Source of the DNA: Prunella strophiata
Taxonomy: Eukaryota > Chordata > Aves > Passeriformes > Prunellidae
Reading direction: 5' to 3'
Length of the DNA: 64,000 nt
Assembly (NCBI GenBank): GCA_036583965.1
Contig: JAZBQD010000019.1
Span: 16,879,585-16,943,584, forward strand
Below the pieces are notes generated by a model. It was not told the origin of the DNA. It was given only the letters and a program-made list of their open reading frames with translations, and searched no databases. Below are positions 1 to 13,200 of the stretch, in pieces; within the stretch, counting starts at the first letter, position 1, and each line of letters begins with the position of its first letter. The translations under genes and the position numbers were made by a program.

Positions 1-2933
1 ATTAGTCTCCTAAAATGATACAATTCACTTTATTTTTAGCAATGTTAAAGATCTGCATCCATAGAAAACACTGTTGCTGGAACAAATGCCCTATTAGTCT
101 GTCTTTGAAAGAAAGTTTTACCTACTTCCCTTCCCCAAAGAATTTCTCCCAAACAGATTTCTGCTCTTATCTGTTGTATTTATTCTACATCTCTGACACA
201 CATTGTTCTACTCTTAATTTCTTTTTTGAATATTGTCTTTTCCTCAGTACTTCTATTCTTAATAGAGTGTTGTTCCACCATGTCAAGGGTACTCTGGCAC
301 CATGTGCCAGTAATTTAAACTTCTGACTGTCAAAGAGACACAAAGAGATAATCAATGGTGTCCATAAAATATACAGCTTAATTTTCATCATCCTATCACT
401 TGGTAGTTTTTATCTGCTCTTCATCATTTTAGTAGTGTATTGAAACTTCTTGTAAGGTTTAAAATTCTCTGTGTCTGTAATGCAGACTGTATCCCAGAAA
501 ACCTGTTTTCACAGATGCTTGAAGTTGACCTTTCAGAAAATCTTTTTTCAGATAACCTACCTCTTGGTTTCTAAAACCTTCCTGGTAATACTTGTCCCTG
601 AGCTGCTTATACCTCCAGCCATGTTTCAAGGGAACTTGATAAAATTAAGGTAATATGGGAGATCTCTGTGTCACATGGTGTTCCTCCTTTCTGTTGCCTC
701 CTTCCTCTTCCCTTCCTTCCCCCATTTATGAAGTATGTGTAGTTGGCAGGTTTTCATTTTATTATTAACATCATGTTTCAGTTTTCTGAGGTGTCTTAGT
801 TCTTTTAAGATTTACAGTCCAAATATTAATTGGATCCAGGGAAGCTGCTCTATGTGGTTTTATAAATGCAACCTTTTCTACTCACAAGATTATTTTTACT
901 ATAGTGTGGATAATCCTACACCAGTGTACTTTATTTATTAGATACAATGTCCTAGCCTTTCTTTATTAGACTTTTGAGTATTTTTCCATCATATACTTTG
1001 TATTTTGGAAAATGTGTGAACACCCTGTCCTATTGACTGCCATAATGCACAAGAAACAGGAATGATGTTGCAACATGTACTAAGTGCATCCAAAAGCACC
1101 AAACTGATGTGTTGCTTTCATTCCTATATTTGTCTTCTGCTGTCTTGATGTTGAATCCTACACTAGTAGCCCAGGTTCCAATATTTTTCTTGCAGTGATT
1201 CCTGTTATGTTGTACATGTGTTTTTAAGTAATTTCTAAATAACCAAATCCCTTCCCTTTTTATCCCCTGCTCCATTTTTCCTTTTAAATTTTGCTTGTTG
1301 AATCTTAGCATTTTGCTGACCCTGTGCCTTCCCTCTGCTACAAAATCCCTAAAACTTAAATGTTTGAATACTGTTAATGGAAATTCAGTCTATCTGTAAA
1401 CTGTACATAATAAGGTATATATTATGATTATTGATTCTGTAATGACTTGCAAATTCAGTGTTTCTGAATTAATTATGATCCATAACTTTTTTAAAATGTG
1501 CTTTGTGATCACAAATTTTAAGAAATTGAGCTTCTGTAGGCTCTTCAATCTGTCAAATGTACTATCTTACAGAGAAGCAGAAAAGGGATTGTGTGAGATA
1601 GACTCCTGTGATTTTGGTTTCAGGTTTTGATGCCTAGGTCTTGCTGTTTGGGTGAGGCTTGCATGTGCATGTGCTAAGGGTAGACTAGATGAGGGGAGTG
1701 TGAAGGAAGCAGGATGTTATTTGTTGTATTTCTTTCTCTCTTCAGTAAAATGATGGACAGACCTGGACATGTTTTTCTTTCAGTGATACAGTCACTGTTA
1801 AATGCGTATCTAGAGAGGACATCTCTGCCAAATGAAATACATCTTCAAATTATCTGTATAATCAAATCCAATTTACTGATAGGAAGAAAGCTAAGCTAGT
1901 ATAACTGCTCTGTATTACAGAGTGATTACACTGCTCTACAATCTTACAAGATATCAAGTGAGACTTTATATGACCTTATGTACCTGGCAGGTGCTCATTT
2001 TCTTAAACTAACCCAGCAAACTGCCTTTGGTTTCTTCCTCAGTCCCACAGTGCACACGTTGTACACTTAAGGTTGTGTGATTCATTTTTAGATTCACATG
2101 CTGGGTAGTTTCTGCCAAGGATGTTCAGTGCAATGCTGAAGATTTAACTACTATAACTTGATGTGATTTCTTATTCTTGAGGAAAACTCTCTGCACTTTT
2201 CAGTTACTATTAGCAGCCTCCAAGTTTGTATTTGGGATAAGAAACTTCTGAGCTTTCACACATACCCCCCCCCTCTACACCCTTCTCAGTCTTCCCACGC
2301 AAACCATATGAGCAATCATATAAATTTTTCACTTAGTATGATTAAGGTTGCAGTGGAATAAAATGCCAAAGTACACCTGGGTTTTAAAACAGAAAGTAGG
2401 CTAACAGTTTTATATGCATGCTCTCCTCCTGCTTTGTGCTTTTTAATCTGTGATTTTGCTAAAAATTGCTTTTAAATTAGTATTTTTCTAGTGTATTATC
2501 TATTCCTAGGTGCTGTGACTCCTGTAAATGTGCCTACCAATGGAATAGCTCCTTTATTGCACATTGTATTTATATTCTTTAAATAACTGGGAAGCTGTCT
2601 AGGTTAATCTTAATGGAGAACCTACAGCTTGATACAGCCTGTGGAATCTTGTGGTACTGTTAATTTCAATAAGCTACATTGTCTTATAACTTTTTTTTTT
2701 TTTTAATTAAAATAAAAATCCTGTCAGCTATTACTTCTGTCCAGTTGAAAAAGGCATCTTGTAAAAAGCACTGTTACTTTGATGGCATTAGATATTTATT
2801 GCAATTACTTCATTAAACTTTAATTATTACTGTATTTGAAGTTATCTTTTCTCCAGTTTGGTGTGATGTTGTCTTTAAAAATGTTTTTTTTTTGAATTGT
2901 ACTCTCTTTTAACTTCTTTTTCCTTTTCACTAG
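1..2933 (+). other. TTC7B: TTC7B intron (partial, 5' end outside window)
   Basis: AT-rich DNA upstream of the first recognisable exon, ending in a pyrimidine-rich stretch and a TAG acceptor at 2931-2933. No earlier TTC7B exon could be found: nothing here reads as the TPR segment that precedes the first exon in the protein. Contents are low-complexity only, such as a C10 run near 2267 and a T tract near 2692. Short open frames on both strands show no recognisable family. Confidence 0.8.
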
Positions 2934-3050
2934 ATTGCTGTTTACAAAAGTCAAATTGGAGTCCCTGTGCAGAGGCCCAGATGAAGCACTCCTTACCTGT
3001 AAACACATGCTCCAGATCTGGAAATCCTGCTACAATCTAACTAACCCAAG
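2934..3050 (+). CDS. TTC7B: TTC7B coding exon (fifth from last)
   Basis: A 117-bp exon bounded by a TTTTCACTAG acceptor and a CCAAG/gtaaga donor. The first base completes a split codon (probably Ile, AT|A), and 38 whole codons follow before a split Ser codon (AG|T). The translation begins LLFTKVKLESLCRGPDEALL and continues through a Cys-Lys-His-Met and Trp-Lys-Ser-Cys segment to Asn-Pro. This is the highly conserved TTC7 family region that follows the middle TPR block. TTC7 proteins are the scaffold of the plasma-membrane PI4KA complex with FAM126 and EFR3, which supplies PI4P. The B paralogue is chosen because this and the next exons read like vertebrate TTC7B rather than TTC7A; that comparison is from memory, not an alignment. 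Confidence 0.95.
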
Positions 3051-6000
3051 GTAAGATGCTGTAGAGTGCTGGGCTGCCCACTACCTTGCTACTTTATGCT
3101 TTTCAGGGCAATATGAGGTCAGAAGTCCTGCATTTACTTGTTTTGGTATTTCATATAAACAAATGAATCCTCTGGAAATCTAGAGACTGATGTTCAAAGA
3201 CACCAGTTCATGATCATGTGGAACTACCCAAGGTTCTATGAAGTAAATGCCACAGCTACTAAATTCTGCAGTGATTAAGACTGGTTACACAGAGTGGGTA
3301 ACTTGAATGAGTTACTCGGTTCTCAGTGTACTGGTATGGTCTTGTTTTGTTTCCTGACCAGGGTTTTAGTCTTTTATATTGGCTAGTGGAGAGATTTCTG
3401 TAGTAGGAATTTAGTTAAAGGGTTTTCACTGAATAATATGTAAGAGGAGAACACATGAATTAGAACCATGGAAGCATCAGTGGTCACATGGCTAGAAATG
3501 ATGTGCTTGTATAGTCAGCATGGCCGGTTTTTTTAAATAGAGGTCTTGCTTATGAACCTATTTAGGTTGTTCAAAGGCATTAACAAATATATAGACATAA
3601 GTTGTTACAATCCTGTTTGGGTTTCCAAAATGCTTTTGTGAAGGTCCTTTACCATATATATTTAGATAAGCTGTGAAACAAATGAGAAAGCTGCTTAGTA
3701 GAAATCCATGCTGGTATTATTCAATATGTTTATCAAATACCTGAAGAAGGAGACAAGCAGAATTTCCTGCTATCTGGTTGTTTGAAGGTTGACAGCCTCT
3801 GGAGAAGAGATGCTACAGCAGAAGAGCTTTCTACCAGGTGGCATCAGATACCTGTGTAGCAGGTGGACATTCAGTTTTTGCTGTGCTTTATTCCAGTCAT
3901 GTAAACACATACATCTCTTTAAGAAGATTGAGAGAGTTGACCTAATGGCAGAAGAGGGGAAACTGCTTCCCTGCTTAGGGAGCTAAGGAGCATTCAGAGC
4001 AGCAGAGTTTGGAGGGTGTGGCAGGAAAAGCCTGGGAGGGCACCTGTGTCAATCACAGAATATTGAGAGACCCTGACCCTGCATTGTGGAGCAGGGAGCA
4101 TCACTCAGGTTACAGAAAGCAAGTATGTCAGCAACCAGAAAGGTTTGAGCTGAATCTTTTCAATTCAAAGTGACTGAATGTGGAGTAGGGGCCAGGGAGA
4201 AAATTTCTCTTCTAACCTAGTGGGTGGTGCTGTATTTTAGTTAGCTGGTTGTGTGTGTGGGCAGGCAGGGTTAAGAGTTTAGTATCAAAATACTGCACTT
4301 TGCAGAATAGCTACAGTTTCTGTGCAAGCCTAATTTCAGACTGGCTTTGCATGTACTCCAACACAACTTTTCACCTTCCATCTTTGCTGTTAGATCCTTT
4401 ACACATATCAGGGCTCTAATCATAACTTGTCATTACTGTGTTGTTGTTCTTGTTCTTGTGCTAAGAGCTACAGTGCCATGTTAAACACACATTAAGTAAT
4501 GCCTCCTTCAGACATCAGCAGGGACTGGGAAAACCTACTCTTGGCTGTGTCAGCTTCAGACAGCAGTGGCTGATAACTCTCCTTGGCACCATTCTCCTTC
4601 AAGAACATCTTAGTGGAAAAATTAGTGAGGACTACTTTTCATCTGATTTTCTTTTTCATACTGATTTTTTTTATCTTGACATCTAAGTCTTTTCTTGAAG
4701 TTATGGTAGTGCATTAAAATCAAATTCAGAATGGAATGAACAGGAGCTGTGGATAACTGTCATGATGGAAGGAGACAGGTTTCCCAAATCACACATTCAG
4801 AGTTACATCAAGCAGTGAATAAGGATACTGAGTTGTAGTCCCTCTTTGGCTGGTCTGTGTGAAATGTAAGGACTGAGTACCTACATACTGTATCACAATA
4901 ATCCAGATCCATCCAACTCTTACCCAGGGGTAACAGTTATCACTGAGACCTGAAATGTGTCTTGGAAGTTCTGTTCATCCAGCTGCACTCCTCTTGTACT
5001 GAAGAATGATGATGTAGGATCATTGTGAAAACTTCAATTTTTCAACCTTTGTAGTTGTAACACAGACTTCATTTTGTTGCAAAGCACCATTTGAAAATTA
5101 TGTCTCCCACTGGAAATAATGGAAGCCTTTTTAAAAAAAAGTTCTTTAAGCCAGTAATAAAAGGTCTTTTAATAATTTTAAATCTTTTTATAATATTGTT
5201 CTTCAAAGATTTATGCTTATTTGAAATATCTTTTTCTATTATGATTTAGACTGAAAACTAATTTGGTGTATCATTTTCCCAGTGAGATAAGAATTTACTT
5301 TTTTGATAAGCTGTGGTTTATTTGAAATATTTCTTCTGCAATGAATCAGATTTAGTGGAACATGGATTCAGTGTCCTCAATAATATTTTAATAATAAAAG
5401 TAAATCACAAATACCTAGACATACCTTAAAAAAGGCCAAATGAAATACTGTGAATTACCATGTTCAGTTGATATAGAACTTTTATCTTTAATTGACATAC
5501 AAACTTCTTTCCCATGAGATGGTTAATATGAATTTTAAAATTATTTTGTGGTGTAAGGCTTGAAATATGTGTTTGCCTTTAGCCTACTGCTTAAAATGCA
5601 TTAGAAAATAGTTGAATTCTTTTCCACCTCATGGTTTGCATTTGAAAAAGGAACAAACCACAGTGCCAGTGCTGTGCTTGGAAGATATTGACAGTAGGTC
5701 TGGCTCTACTTGTCAGCAACATTTGGCATGTGGCTGCAGGTGGATTGAGGAAGTAATGGCCACAGAAAATTTACACCAAGTGATTTAACAACTATAGCTG
5801 ATAGTGCACGGCCCAGAAAGTTCCCCTCTGTTTCCTGTGGATTTCTATAATTATGTCATTTTGTAAGGAAATAATGCAATAATGTCAGGGTAATGCAAAA
5901 TTTTAATTCTACCATTTTAGTAACAGCTCTAAAAAGAGGAACTTTTGTTTCACTGACTATTGCAACTATTAAGAACTGTTGGGAGACTTCTTGCCCTTTG

Positions 6001-7192
6001 TTCAATCCAAATGCAGAAGGAGACAGTTGTAAAATTAAGGCAGATGGAGAGATGTGCTGAATTCCAGGCTTGCAGTTTAGATTAACGTTTCTCAGGCTTT
6101 ACTTTAAACTAGGAATTTTGTGCAGTTCTTTCTCTTCAGGGAGAATCAGACCAAAGATTGCACTCTGCTAAGTTGGGCTAACAGTTCAACTGCTTTAAAG
6201 CTTAATTACTTTTAAGTTTGTGTGGTGGTTGGGTTTTTTAATGAGGTTTTAAAAAAATTTTTATTGATAATGAATAGTACGAGATTTAACAATCCTAAAA
6301 ATGAAATTACTGTATTAACATATAGAATGTTAAAGAAGGAATGCCCATATGTGCTTCCTTCCACTTTGCTGACAATGTGTCTCAATGCTTGCCTTATGTG
6401 AAGAAGAAAAAACACTTAGTTCTTCAGTCCCTGCTCTTCTGCTGAATGTTTAATAGTAGTTCAAGGAGCAGTTAGTTTTCCAGAAAGCATATTTACAAGG
6501 AGCCTGAGGGGCAGATACTGATTTACTGCTAAAGTAGAAGTTAAATGCATTTGCCCACAGGTGCAGTCAGTAAAAATCACTGCTACTGCTTAAGCTACTG
6601 AAATGTTAGAGGGTGTTTCTGCTATGCTGTTAGAGTCAAGTTGAACATTAGGCAGTTAATATGTATATGTGCATATATTAAAAAAAAAAAAAAAAAAAAA
6701 AACAACCAAAAAAAACCCAAACAAAAACACAAAACAAAACCAACCCTTTATAACATCTTTACCTAAAATTGGATGTCCTGGCTTTAGTACTTCTATTCAT
6801 TCTGGAGAAAGTGTGGATTTTCAAACTTACGCCTGCCTTCTCGGCTTTCTGTGAAACCTGTACCCCATATCATATAAATATTCAAGGTACAATAGATTCT
6901 TTCTGTAGAGGTGTTATGAATTAAATTAAAAGCAACTATTCCCTTTTTGATTGTACTAATTATGAAAACAGAATTGCTGAAGTAAATAAGGATTTAATTT
7001 TGCTCAACTTAATTCTGTTTTAATGTAACTGACTTAATGCACTGTGAGTGGTTAGTGGGGCTTGGTACTAAATTTGGTCATAGCAGTAACTTTTATAGCA
7101 AGAACCTTTGTGGGAGTAGGGCACCATGCAACTTGTATATCAGTATATAATTTTGTATTTTAATAGCTTACAATTTCTGTACTTCATTACAG
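3051..7192 (+). other. TTC7B: TTC7B intron, 4.1 kb
   Basis: GT-AG intron (gtaaga donor, CATTACAG acceptor) between phase-matched exons. It is AT-rich with no recognisable coding sequence. An A23 tract at 6680-6702 runs into an A/C-rich low-complexity stretch to about 6742. Open frames at 3789-3986, 6212-6415 and 6669-6854 are short, unmatched and partly low-complexity, so I treat them as chance. Confidence 0.85.
6680..6742. repeat. A23 tract with A/C-rich simple sequence
   Basis: Twenty-three consecutive A followed by runs of A broken by single or paired C. No gene-derived or retroposon body is recognisable on the 5' side, so I call it low-complexity sequence and not a retroposon tail. Confidence 0.9.
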
Positions 7193-7290
7193 TGATTCTG
7201 GACGTGGGAGCAGCTTGTTAGACAGAGCTATTGCTGATAGACGACAGCTCAATACAATTACATTACCAGATTTCAGTGATCCTGAAACAG
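7193..7290 (+). CDS. TTC7B: TTC7B coding exon (fourth from last)
   Basis: A 98-bp exon between a CATTACAG acceptor and an ACAG/gtaaga donor. It starts by completing the split Ser codon of the previous exon and ends with one base of a Gly codon. The translation, SDSGRGSSLLDRAIADRRQL and then a Thr-Leu-Pro-Asp-Phe-Ser-Asp-Pro-Glu-Thr segment, is polar and Ser/Asp-rich. It is a linker rather than a TPR helix pair. It contains a basic Asp-Arg-Arg and an acidic Pro-Asp-Phe-Ser-Asp element typical of TTC7B. The reading frame joins both neighbours exactly. Confidence 0.95.
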
Positions 7291-10200
7291 GTAAGAACTG
7301 CATATGAACAATAAAATAGGTTAAATAGTCTGGCCATAGCTAGATTTTGCATTAGTTATTTCTTTAATTTTGCAAAATGAAGTTATATTTTCATTATTGT
7401 CATATAAGTGGAAATAGACATTGTGTGATATAAGATTTCTTTTTCTTCTTGTTAATATATGAAGTATTTGCTGACCACATTCTCTGTAGATTAAAATATC
7501 TGTGGTATGGATCTTGCTGAGTTTAGTAATATTTCCTTATGTAAGGGCTAAAAATTAGTATGCTGAACTAGCCTACTTGCCAAAGTCCTGTGCTTTTTCA
7601 TTCATTTGGTATTTTCACATTTTTGTTTAAAATATAAATTAAAAAAATTCAGAGAGCTTTTAATCTCAAAAGAATAAAAGACATTGTTTTTAATTAATTA
7701 AAATTTCAAATATATGTTAAAATATAATTACATGGGTGGCTAGGCTTACTGTGGACATACTTTGACATTATAAGCAAAATTTATTTGTTGTAAATCATAC
7801 ATACTGTGGTATTTTTCTATACATCTAAAAAGTTGTGGTACACAGGTATGCTACATAAAAGCTAAAATTGTTACGTGTCAGTAAATACTGACAATATGTA
7901 ATTTGCCTGTATTAATATATTCAGTAATCCCAGTGCAAACTAATATACCTTAGAAATTATACAATCAAAAAGTGCATGAGTCGTGTATTCTGCAGAGATT
8001 GCAGAAGGAATTATCATGATGCTGCTAATTCCAAAAACTTTTGCCCTATCTCACTTGTGCTCTAAATATTGAGTTTTCTTTTATCTGGGTTTTAAAACAA
8101 CAGAATGCTTTTCCTGGGACCTTTCAGGAGGGTATTTCTGCTCAATCACTATTTGGCACAACCAACATATGGGAAAATTTGCCAGCCTATGAATTTGAGT
8201 ACTTGATCTATAAATTAAGACACATTGAAATGTGTACTATATGTCTAATATGACAATAGTGCAGTAGAGAAAAATCCAATTTAGCTATTTAACTTCTGAA
8301 AATTAAAATTGGATTGAATATTCAATTTTGAATTTAAAGTAGTATTGTGTGCTTGCTATGGTGCAAGCAGTTTTGATTGCAAAGATCAGATCACTTGATT
8401 TCAAGAACAGCAATGTGATATGGCATAATTAACATTGAATCTTCTGTCTTCCTGTATTCATATAATTAAAAGGGATAGGATAACATAATATCATGCTATG
8501 GTGATCATTCTGTATTCTAGTCTAGCTGATTGTTTCATTTTTGAGCATCACTATGTTTTATAGGTTTCATATATATAGATAGATAGGTATAACTAGATAA
8601 AGTTTTATGCCTTCAAAAAAGTGCTTGTTGGGGATGGGTGTTGTGAAAGGGTTTTTTGTGGTTAGTGGTGGTTTTTGTTTGTTTCTTTTCCAGTGGGGAC
8701 ACACAGTTCTTGATTTGTACCTTCAGGGTGTTCCATTTTATATCTGCCACACTTGTGGGCACAGTGAATTGGTGCACTTTAAAGACTCAATGCTTTTAAG
8801 TAAAGATGAACCCTCATTCAAAACAGTGAGCTTTTCAAGAAGCTTGCCCCAAATTCAAATCCTGCAGCCAATGTTCTGATCCAAATAGGAGCTCTGCATA
8901 CATTCTGATTTTTCTAGCAGGTCCAAATTGTACTTTTTTTCTGAATCTCAGCTGTATTGTTAGAACTTAACTCTATTGTCAAGAACAAGATGGAAAATTA
9001 AAAATATGGGGTCAGGTTTTGATTATTTATCTTATAAAAGATAATTGTGGAGGATCAGTTGGTAGGTGTCCCTTATGTTTGCTTTTTTTTTAGGGGGACT
9101 TGGAGTTGATTTTGGTTGTTGGTGGGGTTTTTTAATTGTTAATTGTTAGTTTTAGCAGAAGAAATCTTGTTGCAATACCAGTACTCAGTTTCTGGCAAGG
9201 ACTAGAACTTTGTTATCTACTGAATCTATGTAATTATATATATAAAAAAGCTCCACATCCAGTATTTGTCCAGAATTCTTCATCAGAATATTATATAAAC
9301 ATTTTGCAGGAATTAAAAGATTATGGTACTACAAGAATAAAAAGAGTCAAGCTTGTCATAGTGTTTGAGAAAGCTTAAGTAGTCTATCAATAAAATATTA
9401 TTCACAACAGTTAGGTGATAGAAACAATAGATGGTCAAGATGTTAGACCTTTGTAGGGCTGAAAGGGCTCACCTGCAAAATCTGTGGATCCACACTGTTT
9501 AGATTTGCAGAAGGAATTTGGCAAATAAGTAAACAAATATTAAAATGCAAGAAAGTTCTGGCTGAAAATCCTCTCAGGATGGAAATGTTTGCTCCCCTTG
9601 TCATTAAACTACCTCGTGTAATGCTACTTTGTGAATAAATTTATATGTCTGGATACATGTGAACATTTGGAAGTTTTCTCTGTCATAACTTTGCTTGCCA
9701 TCTGTGATAATGATGACGACCCCCTTTGCCTGTCTAGTCTGAATTCAGTCATCTAAGCACCAAGAAATGACAGCTAAAATTCAAATTTGAAGTTTATGTA
9801 AAATCCTTCAAAAAATATCCAGGTGCAATGGGTGTAAATTCTTCTTTTAAAATTTATCAATTAAGCAGAAGCTGACCTTTAAAAAGAAAAAGATTGAAAA
9901 CTTGCTTTATATGGAGCTCTTACCAATCCTGTCATGATTAAGTGATTCAAGTTTAAATCTGTGTAGCCTTTAAAGTATCAAAAGAGTGTATTGTGGATTT
10001 CTTACAAGGCTAGACTGTTGATTCTAATGTCTTGATCAATAACTATGTCAAATTTACTTTAAGCTTGTCTGTTTCAGTTGGCTTGCCGTGAGTGGCATGC
10101 AGTTATATTTGTATGTATCAATGAAGCAAATAAGCGTAGAGGGGGAAAAAAAAGAGCTTTGATGAATCAATCAATCTCACAGGCAGACAGACACATTTCA

Positions 10201-13200
10201 CATCCAAAGATAGACAAAAATATGCAAATCTCTACAGACTGATTGGCTATTTGCTTAAGATAAATTGCAATCAATCTTTTAGAAAACTTTCTGTTCAGTT
10301 TGGTTGCAGTCCACGGCGTTTATCATAGGAAGAAACAATATTACGTGAGTTTTAGATTTTGGCCTTTTTTTTCCAGTAAATATATATATTTTTTTATTTC
10401 ATGCCTTGGAACATAAGGAAAAAAAATTATTTGCTTTTAAAATCTAATTTAGTATGAAAGGAGAGCACATATAAGTAAAGGGGTATTTTTTTGTTATTGT
10501 TGTTTCAGAATGATATTTATTTTATGTAGGAGCCATTTTGATGTCACTGAATAGTGAAACAAATGCTTTGAGTTTTTGGCATCCATGAGTCCATTAAACC
10601 CTGTTGGATCTTTTTTCTTTCCTGTCCCCCTCCACACCCCCTTACCATTCTCTTTGTTTCGCTTTTTAGCCTCTGATACTTCCTCATCTTCTCTCTCAAG
10701 AACAGAGTCTCCTCTCCAACTGTTTGTATCTTCTCATCTTCCTCATCCTCATCCTAAACCAGATACCTTTGTCTGGCCCCATGCAGCCTCTCCATACTGT
10801 GACCAAGTTCCTGAGCCCTGTTCACCTACTCGCTGTAAATTGGCTTTCTATTCCTGATGAGCGTGTTTGTGCTGTGCTTTTCTGATAATCTTCATAGCTG
10901 ATAAACCATGGTTGAATAGATTATGTTTCAACAGTGTCAGTGAAATCTGGCCTTTCAGCTGCTTTTCATTAAATACTGCATGGGTTTTAAGAGTTTCATC
11001 AGAGAAGACTGTTTTATTCATCCCAAAGGATGTAAAGCTACAGACATATTTAATACTCTGTTCTCATGGGTGTTACAGAGAATTATAGGTGTTCAGTGAA
11101 AGAGATTATTGGTCAAGGCTGCTTTGTAGCATTTACTGATGTAAATTATTTCCAGTGCTGGCATCTTTTGTCTAACATGACTCTGCCACAAAATCTCCTC
11201 TTATCTGGACAGTTTTTGATAACTTAATGTCAGAAAGCCTTTCATTAATTACATCCAAACCATTCCCTGAAAATTCACATGAAGGGAACCACTGCCTAAA
11301 TATCAGAGTGTAGCATGATGCAGGTAGGGCATATTGGAATGATTTGGAAGAGGCATTAGAGCAGTGAAAACCAGTATTCTGCTGTTTCAAGTCAGGAGCC
11401 TTACTGTTAATTGAAGTGATGCAATTAAACCAGCTGTAAGATCAGTCTCCATGCTGTACAGAATGTACACTAATGCTGCTGGAGTAGTTCAGGTGACAGG
11501 GTAAAATCAATGTAGTTTTTCAGCCATTTCCTTTTAACTCCTTTTAATTTCTCTTAAATTGTCCTTCAGCTCATACCTTTATACATAGCACTTTTTTGTC
11601 ACTGAATTGACTATAATCTGATCTTAAGAAATTAATTTTGACATCTAGTCTTTAGACCAGTTTCATGTCAAATACATTAATTCCAAGCAAAATGTAGCAA
11701 ATAAATCTTTGTGTATTAGCAAAATTCACTTGTTAAATAGCTGACATAAGACCAGGGTTTTGAAAACATCTAGCTCATATGTAGGACCTGTAACTGGAAG
11801 TGCCAGGAAATCTGTGTCCTACAGAAGTTTGAGTCTGACTTCCTTGAAGTGTTTGAATAGCTGATTGGCTGCTATTACAGGTTTGGGTGTCACTGAGTTG
11901 AACTTCTTCAGACCTATACTATAAACAGTACATCCCAGTTAACATTAAATTACTTGTTCATGTTCTTTGCAAAACTCTGAGTTAGTAAGAACCTACTCAA
12001 GAATGAAGGCAAACTGAAAGAATGATGAAGCCAAAGCACAGATTCCATTATGTGAAGCCCAAGTTTTCCATTTCTAAGCTACTGTACCCTCAGGGAAATG
12101 AGCTTCTACCATTTGTATGAGAAGTAGCAGAACCATGAAAAAGAAGAAAAAAGATATTGGAGTCCTTTATATAGTGTCAATAATTAATGAAAGTTAAAGC
12201 TGTCTGAGTGAGGAGTCAGTTTCCCTAGATGCCTTCAGTATGTTAATATAATTTCAGGGGTTGAAAATCTCATGTTCTGTATCTTGCGCAATTCAATTTT
12301 TTTTCTAGTAAAAGAAGTCAAGGGCATTTTGTATTATTGACTTGACTTCCAATTTCTGTTGAACAGGAACAAGATTTTAGAGATGTAGCATCTTATTTAA
12401 TTTTTTTATCTTTTGAAATCCAGCAAACCTGGTTTACAGTTTGAAGGTTATCGGAAATCCTTCGGCTTTCTTGCAATTTCTGGCTTATATATTCCTATAT
12501 AACATTTTTTTTTTCTTACTTTGGATTGTAATTTGTGGTTTGCTCTATTCAAAGGCAATCCATCAGATGCTTACTTTCATGGGGTTTACTCCCTTTTTTC
12601 AGTTTGTAAGTAGTATTGACTGTGCAGTTCTATTAATTTCTGAAGGACTAAAATCACCTTTTCCTTTAGCCCAAGATGTACATGTTTTGTCCATCAGTAG
12701 TTGAAGCTTGGTAGTGTGTGAAGCAAGGCTGATGCTCTTTGCCCATTCAGTCACCCTGAGGGCTGTAATCTTACGAGACCCGAATGCACTCAACTAACGC
12801 TTGCATTTAATAATTAAAGAGGCAGTATTCATTTCTAGAGGACTGCAAATAAAGATATATTAGGCAGGTCTTGTGTAACACAATGGCCACCTGCCAGTAC
12901 ATTGTATTATACCACTGCTGTTCCTAAAGAAGTACAATGATCCAGAACACAATATTGCATTTACTGTCATGACTCATAATAAGCTGTTACTTTCTTTTGT
13001 GGTATGAGTTTGCTCATAAAATAAATGAGGAGTACCCTTTGAAACAATGAAATTATGAAAGCAAACTAAATAAGAAAGAATGAAGAATATAGATCAATAA
13101 AAAGAACTGCTGTTTTAATCAGGATATGAATTAATGTTCCTTTTCTCTAGCCAGTTACCTTACAAAGCTGTGTTCATAGCATTCAATTTTTTTTTTCATT

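Noticed and set aside
4050..4080. AATCACAGAATATTGAG as another CR1/SINE tail
   Set aside because: Only about 15 bases resemble the CR1 tail and neither flank continues the match.
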